Shown here one piece after another: positions 58,215 to 64,000 of a stretch of 64,000 nucleotides of DNA. The notes under the pieces were generated by a model. The model was not told the origin of the DNA, made no database searches, and saw only the letters and a list, made by a program, of their open reading frames with translations. This DNA comes from Sesamum alatum (lineage: Eukaryota > Streptophyta > Magnoliopsida > Lamiales > Pedaliaceae). A program made the translations under genes and the position numbers. Position 1 is the first letter of the stretch. Every line of letters begins with the position of its first letter. The stretch covers positions 49,287,115 through 49,351,114 of the forward strand of contig JACGWO010000002.1 in the NCBI GenBank assembly GCA_034509735.1, in the 5' to 3' direction.

Positions 58215-58500
58215 ATGGTTGTAAACAAGTCGAATGGAGTTGAACGGTGAGCTTGAAAATTTGTGCTTGAGATTGATTTAATTAATAATCAAATCGAGCT
58301 CGAACAAGCTTTAGGTTAAATTGAACGTAAGTCGAGCTCGAATAATTTGATATTTTTAAATATATTTTTGGTAATTGAATCGAGCTCAAGTCGAGCTTTA
58401 AAATTATCCAATAGAATTAAGTCTAAATTTGGTTTGTTAAATTAACAAATCAAGCTCAAACGCGCCTCTACGGATCAATTTCAAATCGAATAGTTTTTTT
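58215..58500. repeat. Dispersed TCGAG/GAGCT-rich repeat, relative of 22.3-22.7 kb
   Basis: GTAAACAAGTCGAATGGAGT, AATCGAGCTC, GTCGAGCTCGAATAATTTG and GTTAAATTAACAAATCAAGC occur in the same order as at 22345-22640, with substitutions. Confidence 0.55.
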
Positions 58501-59052
58501 TTTTTTTCAACCATACTTTTCAATAGTAATAGTGTATGGATGTGTAGCAATGTACAATGCACCAATTTTAAAATTTGTATTCTCATTTCCAAGCAAAATT
58601 TTAAAATTATCGGTCAAAATTACAAACTTAAGTTTCAAGCTAAGTTAAGTTGACTAACCAAGTGATACCTTCTCCCTCGAGATTGTAGGACAAGAACTTC
58701 CTATTGCAGAATCAAAAGGGGAGAAAAGTTTTTTTTTTCTTTTTTTATTTTGTCCTTTTTTTTGTTGATGATGAATGAAAGGTTACGTCTAATTAAATCC
58801 ATTATGACTATAAGATTAAGAAAACATATTACTTTTGAATTGAAAGGTCCAATCTGAATCAACATGAAATTTTATGTGAGAGTTGAAAAAAATGAAAGGC
58901 TTATGTAGTTTTACTCTATTATCCTTGTAAACCAGTGGTTGAGAGTTAGTGGTGACAAATCACTTGCTTTAAATGGGAGTGTATTTTAGAAAATAAAATT
59001 TAGGTTTGGGACTCCAAGAAAAAGAATGAAAATTACTCAGGGAAAAATTAGG
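58501..59052. other. Intergenic, nothing recognised
   Basis: T-rich blocks near 58493 and 58730; no coding frame. Confidence 0.4.
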
Positions 59053-59063
59053 TGTTTTGAGTT

Positions 59064-59352
59064 TTTTTTATAAGTGAAAGCGATGAAATATTATTAAATA
59101 CTGAAGCAAATATGTTACAATCCATCCTATCGAATATCAATATCTGAATAAAGGCAATTACAACAACTGTACTCCGACCAATAATCTAAATAATTACACC
59201 TCTATCCAAACAACACTTACTGATTACAGTAGAAAGAACTTCACATACTATACAGTAGAATAATATCTCACTCATTCGATGAGGTTCGAACCCATGACCT
59301 CGAAGTCATGGGGCCTCAGCTTCACCAACTAAACTGAGTGTCATTGGCGAGA
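59064..59352 (-). mobile_element. tRNA-derived SINE (family 1) with 11-bp TSD
   Basis: Minus strand: GCCAATGACACTCAG, A-box-like TTTAGTTGGTGAAG, GGCCCCATGACTTCGAGG, B box GGGTTCGAACC, then a body sharing the TACTGTA..TAG phrase with the copy at 43417. TGTTTTGAGTT occurs at 59053-59063 and 59353-59363, a perfect 11-bp duplication. Confidence 0.88.
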
Positions 59353-59363
59353 TGTTTTGAGTT

Positions 59364-61060
59364 ATGGAGAATAATTTGGTAATAACTATACAGCTAAGAA
59401 ACCTAATTGTCAAAAAACGTTCATGTTGTTTTACCAAATACCCTGTAATAATTTGATTATTGTAACCCTACCAACAAACTAGAAATTAAACCTAATTCTC
59501 ATTGAATCAAACTTATACCTCGGTCATTCTCCCTCATAATCAACATACACACTTTTCATTGTATTTCGCAATTATCAAACACCTATGATTTTATAAATCT
59601 TCGTCCCTACCTCAAACACATCGAGCATGCCCTTTGCGCTAGTATATATTCTACTCTCACAATAACCAAAAAATAAGCTCGCAATCACAAGCCTTTCATC
59701 TCAACTCAAACCATGACCTGAAAGACTATTAACATCACTACTGATAACTGGAGAAGAAAACAGAATTGAGTAAATAAGTGCAGAAAAAAGAAAACAAAAG
59801 AGGTTAGATTTTACCTTTTGGTTGATGGGGTTTGTGGGAGAGAGAGAACTGAGGGAGGAAATGGAGTTGAGCAGACTGCAGCAGCCCTCTTGAATAGTAT
59901 ACTCTTTTATTGTCTGCTATAAAAGAGAACATCCTAAAGAATATGCTCTTGAGGTCATTCACTGAGTCATTCTGGGCTGTTAACTTACATAATCACTATC
60001 TTATGATTTTGCTACTTTAATTTTTGTTGTTTTCATTATTTGGATGCACTTGTCTTTATTCCTTTAGTTTGTACTTACTCCTTGGGTTGAAAAGAGTAAC
60101 TTTTAGTAAGAGTTTCGAGAAATCATAACTATTTATTTACATGAAGTCTGTGTATAAGATGGGTGATTGTCATTAAGGTTATGCTTACTTTCTTGAATTA
60201 GGTTGGATGAGCAGCTCAATTCACATGTTATGATTGTTTACTTAGAAGGATGGGAGCCTTGACTAACGTACGAGGCTCGAACTTAATTACTGGTAGATTC
60301 GAGTAGGCATCCCATGACTTGAGGCGGGTTAATTGGTCTTGGAGCCCAAGCCCATCCAGACAAGGGACAAAATTACTCAATGCACATATTTTACTGATTT
60401 TTATAGAGTGTGTTTAATGGGAGAAACATGCCCATAGAGTAATACAATGATTTCAATTAACCCTAGTATTCTAACCCAAAGTAAACAAAGGATATATTTT
60501 TATCCAACCAATACAATCTAAGTAAATATGTACTGTTAATTTTATTCTTTTTTATCTTGGTTTTGATCCTAATTTATCATATAACACGAAGTAAATGGGA
60601 CCTAAAAATATAAAGTTTCTGAATTACTTAAGAATTTTCTGAGTTGAGTATAATATACATGTAATTCTAACTCGTGACATACCATGCCAGATAAAAGAGT
60701 ATTGAAGTAAAATTGTTCATCAGTTTAATTTATTTTTCATATTCTTATCGTTTCATTTATTACTCATTTGAATAACCATCCGAGTGGATGATATGAAATT
60801 TGGAGATCAAATAACATAAAAAACAAGGTACTATTGTGAAAAAAATCGTGTCACCAATATATCTGATCTAGATCGCATATTAATTATGCTTGTGATGCCA
60901 AAAGAATTTTCTAAGAATAATGCAAAAGCGTGATTGGGCCTTCGATGAAGACAGTGTGCAAACCAACAGAAGGAGTTGGGCTGTGCCCCAGCATTTTAAC
61001 ACTCCCCCCTTTCTCCCGAAAAAACTTGCCATTGCAACAATGAAAAAAAAATAAAAAATA
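59364..61060. other. Intergenic; one exon-like stretch, no gene recognised
   Basis: On the minus strand the stretch around 59816-59895 (GGGCTGCTGCAGTCTGCTC..., ending CATCAACCAAAAG|GTAAAATC) is GC-balanced and pyrimidine-rich, like a leader exon with a donor, but nothing downstream was assembled into a gene. The remainder is AT-rich. Confidence 0.35.
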
Positions 61061-61069
61061 TTGTACTGC

Positions 61070-61577
61070 CCTATCATGAGATTTCACACATAGATTTCAT
61101 GTAATTTGAAAAAATATATTTAATATCTTTGAGGTTTGTTTTTGTATAATGAATAGATCTCGTCGTTAGTTAAAATTTATCGACTTTGCTGATAAAAAAA
61201 AAACATTGAATGAAAATCCATATTAAGTCACAATTGACTTATTAAAGGTCAAATAATTTTTTTTCCCTGACCAAAATATTCTTATCATCTCCACACATTT
61301 ATGCACTAGAAGAGATGTATATTCACCCTTTTAGGAGTAGTTTGGTAAATAAAAATTGTTTGATCTATAATAAATCATTAATAAGTCAACCAGGAATGTA
61401 TATGGATTTTCATTCAACTTCTTTTGCTAGTATCAATAAATTCAGTAAATTTTGACTAACGGGATGATATATTTGTTAGACAAAAACAAACGTCACGAGT
61501 ACTAGATATAATTTTCTAAATTACAGATATTTACGTATAATTACACCAAAGCTCAGGAAAAGACAAGATAATTACCC
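61070..61577. mobile_element. ~500-bp long-TIR element, boundaries uncertain
   Basis: ATGTAATTTGAAAAAATATA, GAGGTTTGTTTTTGTATAAT and CGTCGTTAGTTAAAATTTAT (61098-61183) are matched by the complement of 61430-61535 (CTGTAATTTAGAAAATTATA, GACGTTTGTTTTTGTCTAAC, CCCGTTAGTCAAAATTTACT). The right end probably lies at ATTACCCC (61577); the left end is eroded and no duplication was found. Confidence 0.7.
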
Positions 61578-62106
61578 CAAAGAGAAACCCTTTCCTTTAG
61601 ACTGAAAACTTACACTTTTTATTCTTCAAACTATAATTTTATCATCAAGAAGTGTCGATTTATCATTTAAAGTAACGAGTTGACATCACCAACTCCCGTC
61701 TCATGACCACTAAGAACAATAGCGTAAAACTATAAAAAAACTTGACACTTCTTAAAGTTCCAACTCAAAGAATTCACGTAAAATGAAATTAAAATGAAAA
61801 ATAGCTCAAGAAATTTTCCAAGTAGTATGTTTTCCCTTAAAGTTTCTAAAGATTCATTCTTTTTATGTTGATGTTATGATAACATAGCACCTAGATGAGC
61901 CTACAACATTGCCCTATAAATTAATGAGTGCATGAGAAAAAAAAGGCTGTCACAAGGAATTTCATGGTAGGCCAAATTCATGTGATGCAAGAAACCTCAC
62001 TACTTATTTATTGCATGGTTCAACCAAAAATCCACCAGCAATGGGGACTATCCAATTTTAGCCCATCTGACGTGTAAGTGTATTATAAGTTATTTTATAA
62101 TTTTTA

Positions 62107-62532
62107 GGGTAAACTATAGCTATCTTCCATGAGGTTTATCATAATTATAAAAGTTTTTTCATAATTTAAAAAAGTACAAATACTCCTATGAGGTTTGTAA
62201 TTTTTAACCAAAAGCCTGAAATTAATCATTTTGTCCTTAAAGTTTATATTAAAATTATAGAAAAATCATTCGAGGCAAAATGTATTATTGCCCCTCTGTG
62301 TAAAAAAACTTAACAAACCTCTCATGCGCATCGTGATCTAAATTCTTTTAAGAATTAAATAAAAAATAATTAAGTGCATAAGGGCATTTTGATCAATTCA
62401 CTCATAAAAATGGACCGAAATAGGTTATTTGTTTGATGATTACAAACCTCAGGGGGTATTTATAATTTTTCAAACAACGGAGAGATATTTATAATTATAT
62501 TAAACTTTATAAGAGGTAACTGTAATTTATCA
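62107..62532. mobile_element. 426-bp MITE of the GGGTAAATTA family, perfect 9-bp TSD
   Basis: GGGTAAACTATAGCTATCTT at the left, and the complement of AAGAGGTAACTGTAATTTAT at the right. The interior matches the 21110 copy closely (GCATAAGGGCATTTTGATCA, AAAAATGGACCGAAATAGGT). TAATTTTTA occurs at 62098-62106 and 62533-62541. Confidence 0.9.
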
Positions 62533-62541
62533 TAATTTTTA

Positions 62542-63876
62542 ATTATCTTGATGCACTTGATTGAATCGTTGTATTGTTTAATTGTTCAATTTATTAAAAT
62601 ATAGATGTAAACATCTAAAAAAATGCATGGGAGTGGGAGGCTCCCAAAAAGGGTCGGGTTGTGGAACTTTCAAATACTGACTACCGAGTCCGACCCGCTG
62701 GCGTGACCCATCTGCTCGGGTTGGCCTATGCCCACGCCTCAACGTCTGACCCGTCAGATTTTATTCGCAAAAGACTGGAAAAAAAGGAAAACCCAACAGA
62801 GACCTTTTACCTTTTTCCTTCCAAGTCCTTTCTTTTTGGCTCGTTTTTTCACTTGCTTTTTGGAAGTTTCTCGTCACTATCATTATTTGTTGTGTTACTA
62901 GAATTAGTCCATTTTGTCATCATCACCTATTTTCTCATCTTCCATCTTTCTCTAAATTATTCATATATTTTGAATTATGAAAGAAATATGATCTTGATAT
63001 TTTTTTATATTTTTTGGAGACGCAGTGGCAGATTTGTTATTTGAGAAGTAGTTATGAATTGAACACAGACATTTTACCAACAATGGATTTGTTGTATCGA
63101 TTTATTAGGATTTTATTGTGAATACAGAAAATTGCTAGATATCTTCTATGAGCAAAGTTAGTATTGAATCTCTCGATCGTGAAGATTACAAAATAGATAA
63201 TCGTTAGAACCATATCAGAAGGCCCATGTTATAAACTTATGATACTTAATTCAGATAGATAATGAGAGATAGGTGTATAACGATTGTAAAATGCTTGATT
63301 TGCAAAAGTTGTGCATGGAACACAAAGGGTGACTATTAATAGGTTTCCCCCCAGCTATTCTATTCTACCTGAACTACATATACCAAAATAATTGAACGGT
63401 CATGGGGGTGGAGGAATTGGGGCTAGGTCGTAAAAATACTAAATGAACAAAATGGATTCAAAACTTGTCTGAAAATCGATGATGAGTTGGAGTAAATTTG
63501 AGTATGACATTCATAAGATTACCCCGCATCATATGATTACCTCATGAGTTTTCTATCATCGCATTTAAAGAGGATTATTGTACTGATTGTATCTCCCAAC
63601 TTTATCTATTAATGAAAAACGGAAAAGTCGTATGAAATGTAAAGATCACATGTACCGCCCCGGTTTCATTGATTGAATATCATAAATATCAAGCAAGAGA
63701 CTTAAAAAAAATGTGTGAATAATTTTTATCAATATATCAATCAAATTATAATTAAAATTAAGTTTGATTTAAATCGATCGGAAAACTCGATTCTATTCCA
63801 CAAAGTTGATTTTCAATTTCTTTTTTTGCAAAATAAGAAGCATTGAAAATGTTTCGTCTCAAACACTTTGGTATAA
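62542..63876. other. Intergenic, no gene recognised
   Basis: A 127-codon frame from a GTG at 62661 has a GC-rich start and a low-complexity hydrophobic end, with no family resemblance and no ATG. It is not called. The rest is AT-rich, possibly decayed transposon. Confidence 0.4.
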
Positions 63877-64000
63877 TCTATATATAATAAAACAGAATCA
63901 TTGAGACTATCCACCTAAGCGCCACGTATGCGCAGACGTGGATAGTCTCAATGAGTTCTATTCTGCCAAATGGAATTTAACAACTTTTTAGATAAAAGAG
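63877..64000 (+). mobile_element. Helitron copy j: 5' end running off the window
   Basis: A then TCTATATATAATAAAAC and the perfect 17-bp palindromic hairpin. It differs from copy a at only two positions over the ~123 bases visible, so it is a young insertion. The 3' end lies outside the window. Confidence 0.88.

Noticed and set aside
59272..59345. tRNA gene on the minus strand
   Set aside because: Same reasoning: it is the head of the second SINE copy, within an 11-bp duplication.
62661..63044. 127-codon plus-strand frame
   Set aside because: Begins at GTG, no recognisable domain, ends in a Phe/Leu/Ile-rich run typical of random AT-rich DNA.

Overview
The window is plant nuclear DNA. Five of its six genes are conserved land-plant families; four have plant-type GT-AG introns inside the coding sequence and a fifth has one in its leader. 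The intergenic DNA is AT-rich and packed with short non-autonomous transposons (Mutator-type MITEs, Helitrons, tRNA-derived SINEs). The proteins point to a eudicot, perhaps an asterid, but the sequence alone does not fix the species. Exon boundaries were worked out by reading splice sites and keeping reading frames open; no alignment was run.

Region 1 (1-20000) is gene-rich. It holds an intronless secreted class III chitinase (2352-3302, +), a nuclear WRKY19-like/loricrin-like protein of ten Cys/His zinc-ribbon-like repeats (CDS 6213-8099, + with an intron in its long leader), a plastidial pyruvate kinase beta subunit PKP2 (8780-13423, -, 12 exons, 579 aa, one GC-AG intron) and an SLAC1-family S-type anion channel of SLAH2/SLAH3 type (14902-17264, -, 5 coding exons, 624 aa). 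The WRKY19-like gene and PKP2 converge.

Region 2 (20-34 kb) has no recognisable gene. It contains a four-unit 127-bp tandem array split by a MITE with a perfect 9-bp target duplication, four other MITEs, weak SINE and LTR candidates, and a minus-strand array of Helitron 3' ends (30.5-31.6 kb).

Region 3 (34.3-41.1 kb) is one 16-exon gene for an 836-aa membrane-anchored AAA+ ATPase of the MSP1-like DAA1 (At1g64110/At4g28000/At5g52882) group. It has a 60-codon uORF in the leader and a MITE in intron 7.

Region 4 (41-55 kb) is a transposon district. It has a run of MITEs and a SINE, a 1.1-kb long-TIR element with a GC-rich cargo (44.6-45.75 kb), and about 7.7 kb (46.4-54.1 kb) made almost wholly of one Helitron family. 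Nine 5' ends of that family, each with a 17-bp palindromic hairpin, lie there against only two 3' termini. A tenth 5' end runs off the right edge of the window.

Region 5 (55.4-57.5 kb) is a five-exon reticulon-like RTNLB gene (258 aa, minus strand) with a C-terminal KKxx motif. From 57.7 to 64 kb there is only intergenic sequence with one SINE, two MITEs and a dispersed repeat. The genes are unrelated housekeeping, defence or transport genes and do not form a functional cluster.
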